A DNA stretch of 64,000 bases from Paenibacillus thiaminolyticus. GTDB lineage: Bacteria; Bacillota; Bacilli; Paenibacillales; Paenibacillaceae. A model generated the notes under the pieces. That model was not told the DNA's origin. It ran no database searches and saw nothing but the letters and a program-made list of their open reading frames with translations. The stretch is from positions 6,541,501 to 6,605,500 of the forward strand of contig NZ_CP041405.1 in NCBI RefSeq assembly GCF_007066085.1, in the 5' to 3' direction. Below are positions 25,049 to 34,274 of the stretch, piece by piece. The position numbers were made by a program, and so were the translations under genes. The first letter of the stretch is position 1, and each line of letters opens with the position of its first letter.

Positions 25049-25750
25049 CTATGACAGGTAAAAAATGAAAATAACAATGGCGTTCATGATGCCGTGCAGC
25101 ATGACGGGCATCCACAGGGTGCCCCTTTTTTCATAAAAAAGTGCAAACACGCAGCCGGTTACGAAGGCATTCAACATGAGTTCGGGAGCATGGCCAGCTC
25201 CGAAAATAAGCGCGCTGACGATGACGCCGGCCAAGACGCCGAAGCGGCCCCGCAAATAGCCGAAGATTACGCCTCGATTCACGGCCTCTTCTACGAACGG
25301 AGCAATGACCGCCCCCATAAGGAATGTTAGGACGAAGCCGAGCGATTCTGCCGACTCGGCCTTGGAAGAGCCCGCCGTCCATAGAAAAGTAAATGTAAAC
25401 CACAGCACGAGAAGCGAGATGAGATTGGTGATGAGCGCCCAGGGCAGCAATTGCAGCCAATCCTTCCTCGTGGGCCTTCGGAATCCGAAGGCTGTCCAGG
25501 ATAAGTGATACTTGCGGATAACGACGAGCCCGATAACGACAAGCTGAATGAGGTGAAAGAGGCAGGCCGCTGTGTAGTGGGCATAGGGGGGACGAAGTCC
25601 CAGATGCTCCAGCGGGGCTGCGGCGATGCTCATGACGGGTGCCGACAGTAAGAGCCTCCATATGACGAGAATGAACAGCACGTCGATTCCATTCCATGTG
25701 ACCTTGCCTCGTTCGTCAGCGCGAGGAGGGTGAGTCAGGTTGTTGCTCAT
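25049..25750 (-). CDS. CPBP family intramembrane glutamic endopeptidase
   Basis: A 233-aa membrane protein with about seven helices. The active-site motif FVEEAVNRGVIFGYL (EExxxR type) and the downstream FGAGH and LHGIMNAIVI motifs identify the CAAX/CPBP protease family. ATG 25750 has AAAGGAG 8 bases upstream. Substrate unknown; some members give bacteriocin self-immunity, but no bacteriocin gene is visible here. Confidence 0.9.
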   Translation of the reverse strand: MSNNLTHPPRADERGKVTWNGIDVLFILVIWRLLLSAPVMSIAAAPLEHLGLRPPYAHYTAACLFHLIQLVVIGLVVIRKYHLSWTAFGFRRPTRKDWLQLLPWALITNLISLLVLWFTFTFLWTAGSSKAESAESLGFVLTFLMGAVIAPFVEEAVNRGVIFGYLRGRFGVLAGVIVSALIFGAGHAPELMLNAFVTGCVFALFYEKRGTLWMPVMLHGIMNAIVIFIFYLS

Positions 25751-25926
25751 TGACGTTTCTCCTTTCGATGCTTTCATATCATCGTTGATGTCATCTACGA
25801 ATATTAGCCATTATAGGAGGCCTCGTTACGTCACTTTCAATGAACAAACGGTGAACTTCGGTTTGCCCGAGCAGGAATTGGGGGAAGTTGGATTATATTG
25901 CTTGGCGGAGTGAATAACACGACTTG

Positions 25927-25980
25927 TTGACATGACACCAAATGGTTTCATATAATCAGAAAAGCGAAACCATTCGGTTT
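25927..25980 (+). promoter_or_regulatory. Promoter and two ArsR operators of the SRPBCC-ArsR operon
   Basis: TTGACA (25927-25932), 18 bp, TATAAT (25951-25956). ACC-AAAT-GGT (25937-25946) lies in the spacer, and AAACC-ATTC-GGTTT (25967-25980) follows the -10. Both are followed by TTCATAT, so they look like two copies of one operator for the ArsR protein at 26445. Confidence 0.72.
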
Positions 25981-26009
25981 CATATTTTTCGAATTAAAGG
26001 AGAATGAGG

Positions 26010-26444
26010 ATGGAAACCAACAACAAGAATCAAGTTCCCGATATCCAGCAAACCGTAGTCTTGAACGCGCCGATTCAAAAGGTGTGGGATGTCGTATCGA
26101 CGGCGGAAGGCATTGCCTCCTGGTTCATGGAGAATGATTTCGAGCCGAAGGAAGGACATGAATTCCATATTCAGTCCCCGTTCGGCCCTTCCCCGTGCAA
26201 AGTCATCGAGATCGAGGAGCCGCATCGGCTGTCTTTCACATGGGACACGGAGGGCTGGGTCGTCACGTTCCTGTTGAAAGAGATGGGGGATAAGACCGAG
26301 TTCACGTTGGTTCACGGCGGGTGGAAGGAAGCGGATGCGATTATCGCAAAGGCGAACGAGAGAAGCGCGGTCATTCGCGAGCGGATGAACCAGGGCTGGG
26401 ATGGGATCGTACATCAAGGGCTTCGCAAGGCAGTCGAGGGGTAA
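26010..26444 (+). CDS. SRPBCC (AHSA1-type) domain protein
   Basis: A 144-aa START-like protein with [26 protein letters not shown] at the N-terminus and [10 protein letters not shown] near the end, typical of AHSA1-like proteins often paired with ArsR regulators. AAAGGAG is 7 bases before ATG 26010 (ATG 26004 lies too close to it). The stop is followed immediately by the ArsR start. Confidence 0.88.
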   Translation: METNNKNQVPDIQQTVVLNAPIQKVWDVVSTAEGIASWFMENDFEPKEGHEFHIQSPFGPSPCKVIEIEEPHRLSFTWDTEGWVVTFLLKEMGDKTEFTLVHGGWKEADAIIAKANERSAVIRERMNQGWDGIVHQGLRKAVEG

Positions 26445-26813
26445 GTGTCATCGCCTGCGGCTAAATACGATGTATTTCAGGCTATCGCCGACCCAACCCG
26501 CAGAGAAGTTCTTCGCTTGCTGGCGGACCGGGAATTGCCGATCTCCCAGATTACGAGCCATTTCCCGATCAGCCGCACCGCCATTGCCAAGCATCTTCAT
26601 ATTCTGACCGAAGCCGAACTGGTCAGCGGACGGAAGGTGGGCCGGGAGAAGATCTACCGGCTGCACCCGGAGCCGCTGACGGAGCTGAAGGATTGGCTCT
26701 CCTTCTACGAGCGCTTCTGGAGCAACAAGCTGTCGATCCTGAAGCATGTCGTGGAGCAAGAGGCGAATCCCGGCTTGCATGTCGCGGCTGCGGAGGAGAA
26801 GGACAGGCACTGA
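26445..26813 (+). CDS. ArsR/SmtB-family transcriptional regulator
   Basis: A 122-aa winged-helix repressor: ADPTRREVLRLLADRELPISQITSHFPISRTAIAKHLHILTEAELV followed by GREKIYRL. No metal-binding CxC motif is present, so it belongs to the non-metal group coupled to SRPBCC proteins. Starts at GTG 26445, the base after the stop of the SRPBCC gene (GAGGGG as the ribosome site). Probably represses its own operon through the repeats at 25937-25980. Confidence 0.9.
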   Translation: MSSPAAKYDVFQAIADPTRREVLRLLADRELPISQITSHFPISRTAIAKHLHILTEAELVSGRKVGREKIYRLHPEPLTELKDWLSFYERFWSNKLSILKHVVEQEANPGLHVAAAEEKDRH

Positions 26814-26830
26814 CATTCCGTCAGTGCCTG
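26804..26830 (+). terminator. Hairpin overlapping the ArsR stop codon
   Basis: CAGGCACTGAC (26804-26814), loop ATTCC, GTCAGTGCCTG (26820-26830): an 11-bp perfect stem that includes the TGA. TGTGTC follows. Confidence 0.65.
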
Positions 26831-26889
26831 TGTCGACTATGCTGCCTCCCGGCGCGGCGGAAGAGCAGCGGATCTTGCGGACGCTTGGC

Positions 26890-28089
26890 TTACTTGGTCA
26901 TTCGAAAGGATCCCTTGGCCAGATAGACAGCAAGGCAGGCGACGATGGCGCCCGCGATGAGGAACAGCAAGGGAATCGGCAAATGGTCCGCCCATAGGCC
27001 TGACAGGAGCAAGCCAAGCGGCAAGACCAGCTTCATGAACATCGAAGAGGTGCCTGCGACGCGGCCGAGTAAATGATTGGGCGTCGACTCCTGGCGAATC
27101 GCCAAATAAATGATATTAACGATGACGGTGGTACAGGTTCGGCAGGCTAACAGAATCGCGAGCTGCCACCAGGTCCCCGCGAAGAAAAAGAAGCAGAGCA
27201 CAACCGCATCGATGCAGAGCATAGCATGGAAAATGGCGCCTCTTGTCCATTTCTTGCGAAGCAGCTTCTGTCCTTGCGCCCCGGCAATCCCCCCAAATGC
27301 CGAGATGGAGAACATCCAGCCCACCTCCTTCGGCGTTGCCCCCAATTGATCGACCGTGTAAAAGACGAGCACGCCGATAACTAAGCTCGTGGCCAAATTG
27401 GTAAACAAGATGGCGATTGTCGGCGGAAGCAATGTCTGATTGCCGAACAGCTCGCGCATCCCTTCCTTCATGTCTTGCCAAAGGGTCTGTTCACACGCGC
27501 ATTCAGGCGACGGCACCGGATCAAGCAGCAAGACCGTAACCCATAACAGAACCAAGCTTATCGCATACAGGAAGAACAACCATTCATAAGTAAGCCAGAT
27601 GATAAGGAAGCCGGCGATGGACGGGCCGATAATCGAGAGGACCGTGCCCAGCAGCGAGAACCGGGCCTGAATATCCGTCATCCTCTCCCGGGGAAACAGC
27701 TGCGGCATAATCGCATGCTTCGCGTTGCCGAAGGTGTAGCTGACGGCCGACAGCAGGAAGCCGAACAGATATAGCTGCCACAGATGGAGCGCATCCAGCC
27801 AGAGGAGAAGAACGAGGAGTGTAGCGAGTCCGGCTTGCAGCAAGCTTGTCCATGTCATCATCTTCCGCCGGTTCATCCGGTCCACCATCGCCCCGGCAAG
27901 CATGCCGAGCAGCACGTTCGGCACAAAATCCATCACGCGCATCGTACTCATGGCGAGTGCGGATTGGGACCATTCATAAATAAACAGCGGCAAAATAAAG
28001 CTGTAGATCTGGCCGCCCATCGTTACAATGAACGTGCCGGCATATAACACATTGAAATTGCGATACTGATGCAACGATTGCTCTGACAT
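26890..28089 (-). CDS. MFS transporter (macrolide-efflux-like group)
   Basis: A 399-aa protein with about twelve helices. QYRNFNVLYAGTFIVTMGGQIYSF and AGAMVDRMNRRKMMTWTSLLQAG (the helix 2-3 loop motif) resemble the MefA/enterobactin-exporter-like MFS group. GAGGAAGC precedes ATG 28089. Divergent from an SgrR-type regulator 103 bp away, an arrangement known for sugar or drug exporters under SgrR-like control. Substrate unknown. Confidence 0.9.
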   Translation of the reverse strand: MSEQSLHQYRNFNVLYAGTFIVTMGGQIYSFILPLFIYEWSQSALAMSTMRVMDFVPNVLLGMLAGAMVDRMNRRKMMTWTSLLQAGLATLLVLLLWLDALHLWQLYLFGFLLSAVSYTFGNAKHAIMPQLFPRERMTDIQARFSLLGTVLSIIGPSIAGFLIIWLTYEWLFFLYAISLVLLWVTVLLLDPVPSPECACEQTLWQDMKEGMRELFGNQTLLPPTIAILFTNLATSLVIGVLVFYTVDQLGATPKEVGWMFSISAFGGIAGAQGQKLLRKKWTRGAIFHAMLCIDAVVLCFFFFAGTWWQLAILLACRTCTTVIVNIIYLAIRQESTPNHLLGRVAGTSSMFMKLVLPLGLLLSGLWADHLPIPLLFLIAGAIVACLAVYLAKGSFRMTK

Positions 28090-28192
28090 GCTTCCTCATC
28101 CTTCCGTAGATGTTATTTCCAGTGTAGAATGAAGAAACGGGAACAAAAAGTGATCATATTATAAAAACAGTTCCCCTTTTAGGAGGATGATC

Positions 28193-29956
28193 ATGTATCC
28201 TTATTTGATTGAGCTGGCCAGACGTTTCCCGCCAGGAATCGAAAGGGAGACAGGGATTGGGGAACTGGCCGCTCTGTTCCATTGCTCCGCGCGTTATACG
28301 AAGACGATAATGAAACAACTGCATCAGCAGGGGGACATCCGCTGGATTTCTTTTCAAGGCAGGGGCAAGAAGCCGCGTCTTCGGCTGAACAAGAGCTTGG
28401 AGGAGATCATTCGCCTCTATTTTCAAGCGCTGTGGGAGAAGGGCGAATTCCAAAAGGCGTTCCAGCTCATCGCCGAGCATGGCATGTTCCAAGACGGGGA
28501 GATTCAGCGTGTCATTGAGGAGGCGTACGGCCTCCACCAGATTGTACATAACGAGAAGCCGCTGGATGTGTTCCGTTATCCGTATCCGGATACACGCTTA
28601 GTGCTCGATCCGCTGTATGCGATCTCGAGGCATGATGTGCATTTTGTCGAACACATCTTTGAACCGCTGCTGCGGTTCGAACCGGAGCTTCAACAGCCCG
28701 TGCCCAATCTTGCCCACGCTGTCGACACCGGGGACGGAGTGACTTGGCGAATTCTGCTGCGCAAAGGCGTCCGCTTCCATGATGGAACCGCTGTCCGAAG
28801 CTCGGATGTGATGGGCACGCTGAATCGGGCCATGAAGCGGGACCGGATGTTCATTCCGATGGAGCGCGTCAACATAGAGGATGATTATTCCTTGACGGTG
28901 CAGTTGAAGGAACGCAATTATTTGTTCCCGCGAATCGTATGCAGTCCGAAGCTGTCCATCGTGCCGCTGCGATGGATTGAAGGCGGAGAAGACGGCATTC
29001 CGCCCGGGACGGGGCCCTTCCGGCTGGCCAGCCTAACGGATACCTTGGTGAAGCTGGAAGCATTCGAGCATTATTTTGGCTGCCGGCCTTGGCTCGACCA
29101 GGTTGAGGTGATCCATACGCCCAACCTATTGACATTTGGGTTATCGACCAGTGTGTCGAACGATCCGGACGAAGAGGCGATGATAATCGAGCAGGTCGAG
29201 CAGGGAGCCGATTTTGTGCTGATCAATGGCAATGAATCGAGCGTCTTCCATGATGAGGCCGCACGGCATTGGCTGTATAGCGCGATCGAGAGCGAAGCGT
29301 TTTGCTTGTGGGAAGAGGGAGAATTCGCGGCGGCGAGCTTCCTGGTACACCGTCCGGAACAGCAGCTGCCCCAGGCATGCGCGAGGCCGAAGCCCGAGAC
29401 GTGTGCAAGACCGAAGTCTCGCATCCCGTATCCGAAGCCTGACATCCCGTGGCCGACGATCCGCATCCGGGTTCAGCAAATCCGGCCGGAGGCCAATCAT
29501 ATGAGAGAGGCGAAGGTGCTGGAGCGGCTCCTGCATGCGCATGGACTGCAATGCGCGTTGGAGCTTGTGTCCCCGGGCGAGATCGATGAGGAAGCAGGGA
29601 GCAAGTATGATTGCTTCGTCGGGGGAATCGCTTTCGGCAAGGACTGGATGATGTCGGCGATGGCCATGTTGCAGGCCAAGGGCAATTATTTCATGTCAGC
29701 GCTGCCGGAAGAGGGCCGAAGTCATGTGCGCTCCCTCCTTCGCCAGCTTCAAGGCGAGCAATCGGAAGCGGCGAGAGTGCGATGGTATGAGGAGATAGAA
29801 TCGTATTTCACCAGCAAGGCTATCTTGAAATTTCTGGCGCATCGCCGCCATACGCTCTATGTGTCGAAGCACAGCCCGTTCTACCATATCCGCATGGATG
29901 CCAACGGGAAAATAGATTACCGCGCTATCGTAAGGAGCAGGGATTCCCGGCAATAG
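28193..29956 (+). CDS. SgrR-family transcriptional regulator with solute-binding domain
   Basis: About 587 aa. The N-terminal SgrR_N winged helix (residues 1-115, GIGELAALFHCSARYTKTIMKQLHQQGDIRW) is followed by an SBP_bac_5 solute-binding domain (from about residue 150, FEPLLRFEPELQQPVPNLA, GTGPFRLAS). A Pro-rich spacer with repeated ARPK units near residue 400 is unusual for the family. AGGAGG lies 6 bases before ATG 28193. Likely senses a small ligand and controls the divergent MFS gene. Confidence 0.88.
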   Translation: MYPYLIELARRFPPGIERETGIGELAALFHCSARYTKTIMKQLHQQGDIRWISFQGRGKKPRLRLNKSLEEIIRLYFQALWEKGEFQKAFQLIAEHGMFQDGEIQRVIEEAYGLHQIVHNEKPLDVFRYPYPDTRLVLDPLYAISRHDVHFVEHIFEPLLRFEPELQQPVPNLAHAVDTGDGVTWRILLRKGVRFHDGTAVRSSDVMGTLNRAMKRDRMFIPMERVNIEDDYSLTVQLKERNYLFPRIVCSPKLSIVPLRWIEGGEDGIPPGTGPFRLASLTDTLVKLEAFEHYFGCRPWLDQVEVIHTPNLLTFGLSTSVSNDPDEEAMIIEQVEQGADFVLINGNESSVFHDEAARHWLYSAIESEAFCLWEEGEFAAASFLVHRPEQQLPQACARPKPETCARPKSRIPYPKPDIPWPTIRIRVQQIRPEANHMREAKVLERLLHAHGLQCALELVSPGEIDEEAGSKYDCFVGGIAFGKDWMMSAMAMLQAKGNYFMSALPEEGRSHVRSLLRQLQGEQSEAARVRWYEEIESYFTSKAILKFLAHRRHTLYVSKHSPFYHIRMDANGKIDYRAIVRSRDSRQ

Positions 29957-29966
29957 GGGCATTCGG

Positions 29967-30176
29967 CTACAGCTCCCCTTCGATAATCTTCGTCATGGCC
30001 AGATCGCCATTCCGGGCAGCCACCGTCAATGGCGTCGCTTGATACGGATATACCATGTCGAGAGCGTTGAAATTGATGTCGGCGCCATGGTCGAGCAGCG
30101 CCTCGAATCGCCCGATATCCTGCAACTGTATCGATCTCAATCCCTCCTTTCTTAACAAAACTTCATAAATCTTCAT
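29967..30176 (-). pseudogene. Truncated ankyrin-repeat protein
   Basis: A 69-aa reading frame carrying a single ankyrin-type unit (ARFEALLDHGADINFNAL style, then TPLTVAARNGDLAMTKII). Normal relatives carry several repeats, so this is either a remnant or a very short protein. AAGGAGG lies inside the frame (about residue 10) rather than upstream of the ATG, so the start is doubtful. Confidence 0.5.
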
Positions 30177-30286
30177 AATCGTCTAGCAGAATCTTTAGAA
30201 ACATTAACACTCTATTTAAAGATAAACAAGATAAACAAGCTACGATGAAGCCTAGTAGAAAAACACTTCATGGAGGCTTGTTATTG

Positions 30287-31357
30287 ATGAAAAAGAAATC
30301 GATTGCCGTCTTGTTCGGCGGCTGCTCCACCGAATATGAGGTATCCTTGAAATCCGCCGCGTCGGTCATCGATCATGTGGACCGGAATCGCTATCATATC
30401 GTTATGGTCGGCATTACGCGCGAGGGAAGGTGGCTGAAATATCACGGCAGCACCGAGGATATCCGGCAGGACCGCTGGCATGCCCATCCCGCCTGCTTGC
30501 CCGCATGTCTCTCGCCAAGCCGGGACGTCGGCGGTCTCATCGTGCTTGTCGGCACCGAGTATCATCTTACTCCCATCGATGCCGTCTTCCCCGTCCTGCA
30601 CGGCAAAAACGGCGAGGACGGAACCGTTCAGGGGCTGCTGGAGCTGTCGGGGATTCCGTTCGTCGGCTGCGGCTCGCTGTCGTCCGCCATCGGGATGGAC
30701 AAGGAGATCGCGCATACGTTAGTGCGCGCGGCCGGCATCGAGACGGCGGAGTCGATTGCGATCTGGGATGACGAACCGCTGGACACTGCGCTGGATGCTG
30801 CGGCAAGACTCGGATTCCCGCTGTATGTGAAGCCGGCCCGATCCGGATCGTCCCTGGGCATTACGAAGGCATGCAATAAGCAAGAGCTGATGGCTGGCGC
30901 CATACTCGCTTTTTCCCATGATAATAAGATCGTGATCGAGCAGCATGTGAATGGCTTCGAGGCGGGATGCGCCGTGCTGGGCGATGCCGATCCGATCGTG
31001 GGGGAGGTTGATGAGATTGAGCTTCGGGACGGATTTTTCAATTATCATGAAAAATATACGCTGGAGACGTCTGTCATTCATATGCCGGCCCGCATCGACG
31101 CCGATACCGCAGCCAGGATCAAAGCAGCGGCGTTGACTGTCTATCGTACGCTCGGCTGCCGCGGGCTGGCCCGAGTCGACCTGTTCCTGACGGATGAAGG
31201 GAAGATTGTATTCAACGAAGTGAATACGATGCCGGGCTTCACTTCCGCCAGCCGATATCCGAATATGCTGCGCGGGATCGGCCTGTCCTTCCCGGACATC
31301 CTGGACCGGCTGATTCAGCTCGCCCTTGCGGAGGAGCGGAGCGCATGCATCAAGTGA
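30287..31357 (+). CDS. D-alanine:D-serine ligase-like protein (VanC/VanG-type)
   Basis: About 356 aa, ATP-grasp fold of D-Ala-D-X ligases: AVLFGGCSTEYEVSLKSA at the start, PVLHGKNGEDGTVQGLLEL, VKPARSGSSLGI and VFNEVNTMPGFTSASRYP. In the specificity loop it has FFNYHEKYTLETS. I place EKY with the VanC/VanE/VanG ligases (D-Ala-D-Ser) rather than with Ddl (YDYxxKY) or VanA/B. Company of VanXY- and VanT-like genes supports this. GGAGG precedes ATG 30287 by 10 bases; TTG 30284 is possible. The 3' end overlaps the next gene by 13 bp. Confidence 0.82.
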   Translation: MKKKSIAVLFGGCSTEYEVSLKSAASVIDHVDRNRYHIVMVGITREGRWLKYHGSTEDIRQDRWHAHPACLPACLSPSRDVGGLIVLVGTEYHLTPIDAVFPVLHGKNGEDGTVQGLLELSGIPFVGCGSLSSAIGMDKEIAHTLVRAAGIETAESIAIWDDEPLDTALDAAARLGFPLYVKPARSGSSLGITKACNKQELMAGAILAFSHDNKIVIEQHVNGFEAGCAVLGDADPIVGEVDEIELRDGFFNYHEKYTLETSVIHMPARIDADTAARIKAAALTVYRTLGCRGLARVDLFLTDEGKIVFNEVNTMPGFTSASRYPNMLRGIGLSFPDILDRLIQLALAEERSACIK

Positions 31358-32199
31358 GGATGTATGCGGTTAACCGCAGATCGCTTATGGGAAAATATAC
31401 GGAAATTGCCATCGGCCAGGATCGGATTCATGAGGGGCATGTGCTGCTCGTGAACCGAGACCATCCGGTGAAGCGCCCGCCGGCGCCGGAGGAGCTGCTT
31501 CCGGTGCAGCAGATTCCGGCGGCGCTTCATCGCGAGGAGCAGGAGATTCGGCTGGAGCAGACCTGCCTGCGCCAGTTGAACAAGCTGCTCCAAGCCTGCC
31601 GTGCCGCGGGGCGCATCGTGGCTGTCAGCGGCTACCGCTCGAAGGAAGCGCAAGCCCGCATCTATGCGGCATCGGTGCGGGACCACGGTCCCGCCTTCAC
31701 GGCGAGCTATGTCGCGCGCCCGAATGAGAGCGAGCATCAGACCGGGCTCGCAGTGGATGTCGGCGAAGCTGCTGCTGCGATCGACTATCTTTGTCCGTTG
31801 TTCCCCGATCGCGGCGTCTGCCGGGATTTCAGGCGCCTTGCTGCGGATTACGGCTTTATTCAGAGGTACGAGGAAGGCAAGGAACAGATTACCGGGATCG
31901 CTTGCGAGCCGTGGCATTTTCGCTATGTCGGCTTCCCGCATTCGCGGATTATCGCAGAGAACGGACTGTGCCTGGAGGAGTATATCGATGATGTGAAGCA
32001 ATTTACCTGCGATGGGCCGCATCTGATCGTCGAGGGCCGGTACGGGGTGGATGAAGTGTATTATGTTCCGGCGGCAGCGAATGGCCTGACCGCGGTGCCT
32101 GTCGTTCACGGCACGCCCTGCCGCTTGTCCGGCAATAATCAGGACGGCTTCATCGTGACTGTGCTTCATCGCAAAGGCGGTGCGCGCCGTGACGGCTAA
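31345..32199 (+). CDS. VanXY-type D,D-dipeptidase/D,D-carboxypeptidase
   Basis: A 284-aa M15B zinc peptidase without signal peptide. The zinc motif SEHQTGLAVDVG and the distal EPWHFRYVG (catalytic Glu and third zinc ligand) are intact, as is SGYRSKEAQ. VanY/VanXY enzymes remove D-Ala-ending precursors so that only modified ones reach the wall. The N-terminal 85 residues and C-terminal 70 residues extend the core, as in VanXY-G. GGAGGAGCGGAG precedes ATG 31345. Overlaps both neighbours, so it is tightly coupled. Confidence 0.85.
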   Translation: MHQVRMYAVNRRSLMGKYTEIAIGQDRIHEGHVLLVNRDHPVKRPPAPEELLPVQQIPAALHREEQEIRLEQTCLRQLNKLLQACRAAGRIVAVSGYRSKEAQARIYAASVRDHGPAFTASYVARPNESEHQTGLAVDVGEAAAAIDYLCPLFPDRGVCRDFRRLAADYGFIQRYEEGKEQITGIACEPWHFRYVGFPHSRIIAENGLCLEEYIDDVKQFTCDGPHLIVEGRYGVDEVYYVPAAANGLTAVPVVHGTPCRLSGNNQDGFIVTVLHRKGGARRDG

Positions 32200-33895
32200 C
32201 GCTCAATGTGCCGGGCTCGACCGCTTCAAGATCGTGGCTGCCCTGCTGGTCATTGCCATTTATACCGGTTCGTTGATGCCGTACAGCCCCTATGCCGATT
32301 TTGTGTTGACCGGCATTGCGGCGCGTGTGGCCGTGCCGTTTTTCTTTATCGCATCGGGGTTTTTATTGTTCCGCAAGCTGACGGGGGAGAAGGCTCGGGA
32401 TCGCGGCCTGCTGCATCGCTTCATACGTAGAATCGGGCTGCTGTATGCGGTGTCCATCGTACTGTATTTGCCTTTGAACGGGTATGCGGGTTACTTTGAC
32501 GTATTTCTCGTACCGTCCGTATACGCCGGGTTCCTGCTGCTGCTGCTGCTGCGGCAGACGGTCGGGAGCGGCACGGCGCTGCGGGAGATGAGCACGTGGA
32601 TCTGTATATTGCACCCGTGGGCCATCGTGCTCGTACGCGGGTCGGCCAAGCTTGCCGGCCTTACGCCGATCCTGGTCGGAGACAGTCTCGTTCATTATGC
32701 GGCGGTCGCGGCGCTGTCGGTTATGATGTCCTTCAGCGTTGTCTTCTTCCTTCGCCGCTTGCAGCAATCAGCGCCGGATCCGCGCCGCCGGGCATGGGCG
32801 GAGATACGGCTGGATGATGTGACGCATAACGTGCGGGAGCTGCGCGGACTGCTGGCGCCCGATTGCGAGCTGATGGCCGTCGTCAAGGCGGATGCTTACG
32901 GGCATGGCAGCATTCCGGTGGCCAGACATTTAAGCCGCATTGGCGTGCGTCATTTCGCGGTGGCGGACGTGGAGGAAGGAATTGCGCTGCGCCGAGAAGG
33001 CATCAAGGGAGAAATATTGGTGCTCGGCTATACCTCTCCCGCGCGGTTCGGTGATCTGGCGCGATACCGGCTGTCGCAGACGGTCATCAGCGCCGATTAC
33101 GGCAAAGCATTGAACGCAGTCGGCAAACCGATGAACGTTCATATTAAGATTGATACCGGCATGAGCCGGCTGGGCGAACGTTGGACCGATACGGAAGCGA
33201 TCCGTTCGATGTATCGGCTTCGCAACTTGCGCGTCACTGGAACGTTCACGCATTTGTCTTGCTCCGACAGCCTTGCCGAAGCGGATATCGCGTTCACGAA
33301 TGCCCAAATCAAGCGATTTGGGGAGACGATCGAGGAGATCCAGGCGGCCGGGCTGGACCCGGGCACACTACATATGCAGAGCAGCTACGGGATCGTCAAT
33401 TATTCGGAGCTGCGCTGCGGCATGGCCCGTCCGGGCATTGCCCTGTTCGGCCTGCTCGGCACGGAACGCGATCAGGCGCAAGCGCCGATCGATCTGCGTC
33501 CGGCACTGTCGTGGAGGGCGAGGGTGACCTTGGTCAAGCAGATGCAGGCAATCGATCCTGTCGGGTACGGGCGCAATTACACGACCAGGCCGGGCAGCGT
33601 CATTGCGACGGTGTCGATCGGCTATGCGGACGGCGTGCCGCGAGTTCTCGCGGAGAAGGGGGGAGCGGTTCTCATTCGAGGCCACAGGGCGCCGATCGCG
33701 GGCAACATTTGCATGGATCAATTGATGGTGGATGTGACGCATATCGAGGGGGTTCAGGAAGGGGATACGGTAACGCTGATCGGACAAGACGGGCAAGCAT
33801 CCATTACGGCAGGCGAGATGGCGCGCCGCTGCGGAACGATAACGAACGAGATCGTGAGCCGCATCGGCCAGCGAGTGGACAGAATCTATCTCTAG
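32189..33895 (+). CDS. vanT: VanT-type membrane serine racemase with shortened membrane domain
   Basis: About 568 aa, starting at GTG 32189 (or 32180). The N-terminal membrane part (residues 1-200) has LDRFKIVAALLVIAIYTGS and VAVPFFFIASGFLLFRKL, the opening of the VanT acyltransferase-3-like domain, and ICILHPWAIVLV from its end. From about residue 205 a complete alanine/serine racemase follows, with the PLP lysine K233 in VVKADAYGHG and SIGYADGVPR. Known VanT proteins are near 700 aa. Here the central membrane helices are missing between GYAGYFD and FLVPSVYAG. Racemase activity is plausible; serine uptake by the membrane half may be lost (inference). Confidence 0.82.
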   Translation: MTANAQCAGLDRFKIVAALLVIAIYTGSLMPYSPYADFVLTGIAARVAVPFFFIASGFLLFRKLTGEKARDRGLLHRFIRRIGLLYAVSIVLYLPLNGYAGYFDVFLVPSVYAGFLLLLLLRQTVGSGTALREMSTWICILHPWAIVLVRGSAKLAGLTPILVGDSLVHYAAVAALSVMMSFSVVFFLRRLQQSAPDPRRRAWAEIRLDDVTHNVRELRGLLAPDCELMAVVKADAYGHGSIPVARHLSRIGVRHFAVADVEEGIALRREGIKGEILVLGYTSPARFGDLARYRLSQTVISADYGKALNAVGKPMNVHIKIDTGMSRLGERWTDTEAIRSMYRLRNLRVTGTFTHLSCSDSLAEADIAFTNAQIKRFGETIEEIQAAGLDPGTLHMQSSYGIVNYSELRCGMARPGIALFGLLGTERDQAQAPIDLRPALSWRARVTLVKQMQAIDPVGYGRNYTTRPGSVIATVSIGYADGVPRVLAEKGGAVLIRGHRAPIAGNICMDQLMVDVTHIEGVQEGDTVTLIGQDGQASITAGEMARRCGTITNEIVSRIGQRVDRIYL

Positions 33896-34050
33896 CACGA
33901 GCGGATTTATCTCTCAGGGGGAGGAATGCCGCTTCCGGCAGAGAGTGTTACGATGTAACTTGCAGATACCGGAGTACTTCAGCAGTCCGGACCATTCTCC
34001 TAACGATATGGGAGAAGAATCAGTGGGGCGCATCATGACATCTCGTTGGG

Positions 34051-34110
34051 GGACGCGTGCTGGTGCTGCTGATCGCCGAGGCGATTGGTGGTCCGGGCGC
34101 GTCCTTTTTG
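34051..34110 (+). terminator. Terminator of the van-like operon
   Basis: GGACGCG (34051-34057) pairs with CGCGTCC (34098-34104) around an inner hairpin ATCGCC-GA-GGCGAT, followed by TTTTTG. Confidence 0.72.
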
Positions 34111-34156
34111 CGTTGTCTTGACTTTCGGCTCAAGGTGATTTATGATAGGTGATGTG

Positions 34157-34243
34157 ATTTAGTAATTTAGTAATCTACTAAATATCTATATTCGATTTAG
34201 GGTAGTCTAGATATAGACTAGTTTCGAAATAGACTAGTGTCGA
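34157..34243. promoter_or_regulatory. Repeat-rich regulatory region of the DUF6530 gene
   Basis: Two tandem ATTTAGTA copies (34157 and 34165) face an inverted TACTAAAT (34176-34183). TAGTCTA (34203-34209) faces TAGACTA (34214-34220). TAGACTAGT(T/G)TCGA is repeated at 34214 and 34230. No clear SigA boxes; GGAGGAG follows at 34261. Confidence 0.6.
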
Positions 34244-34274
34244 TCTATATCAGATCGGATGGAGGAGATAGAAG

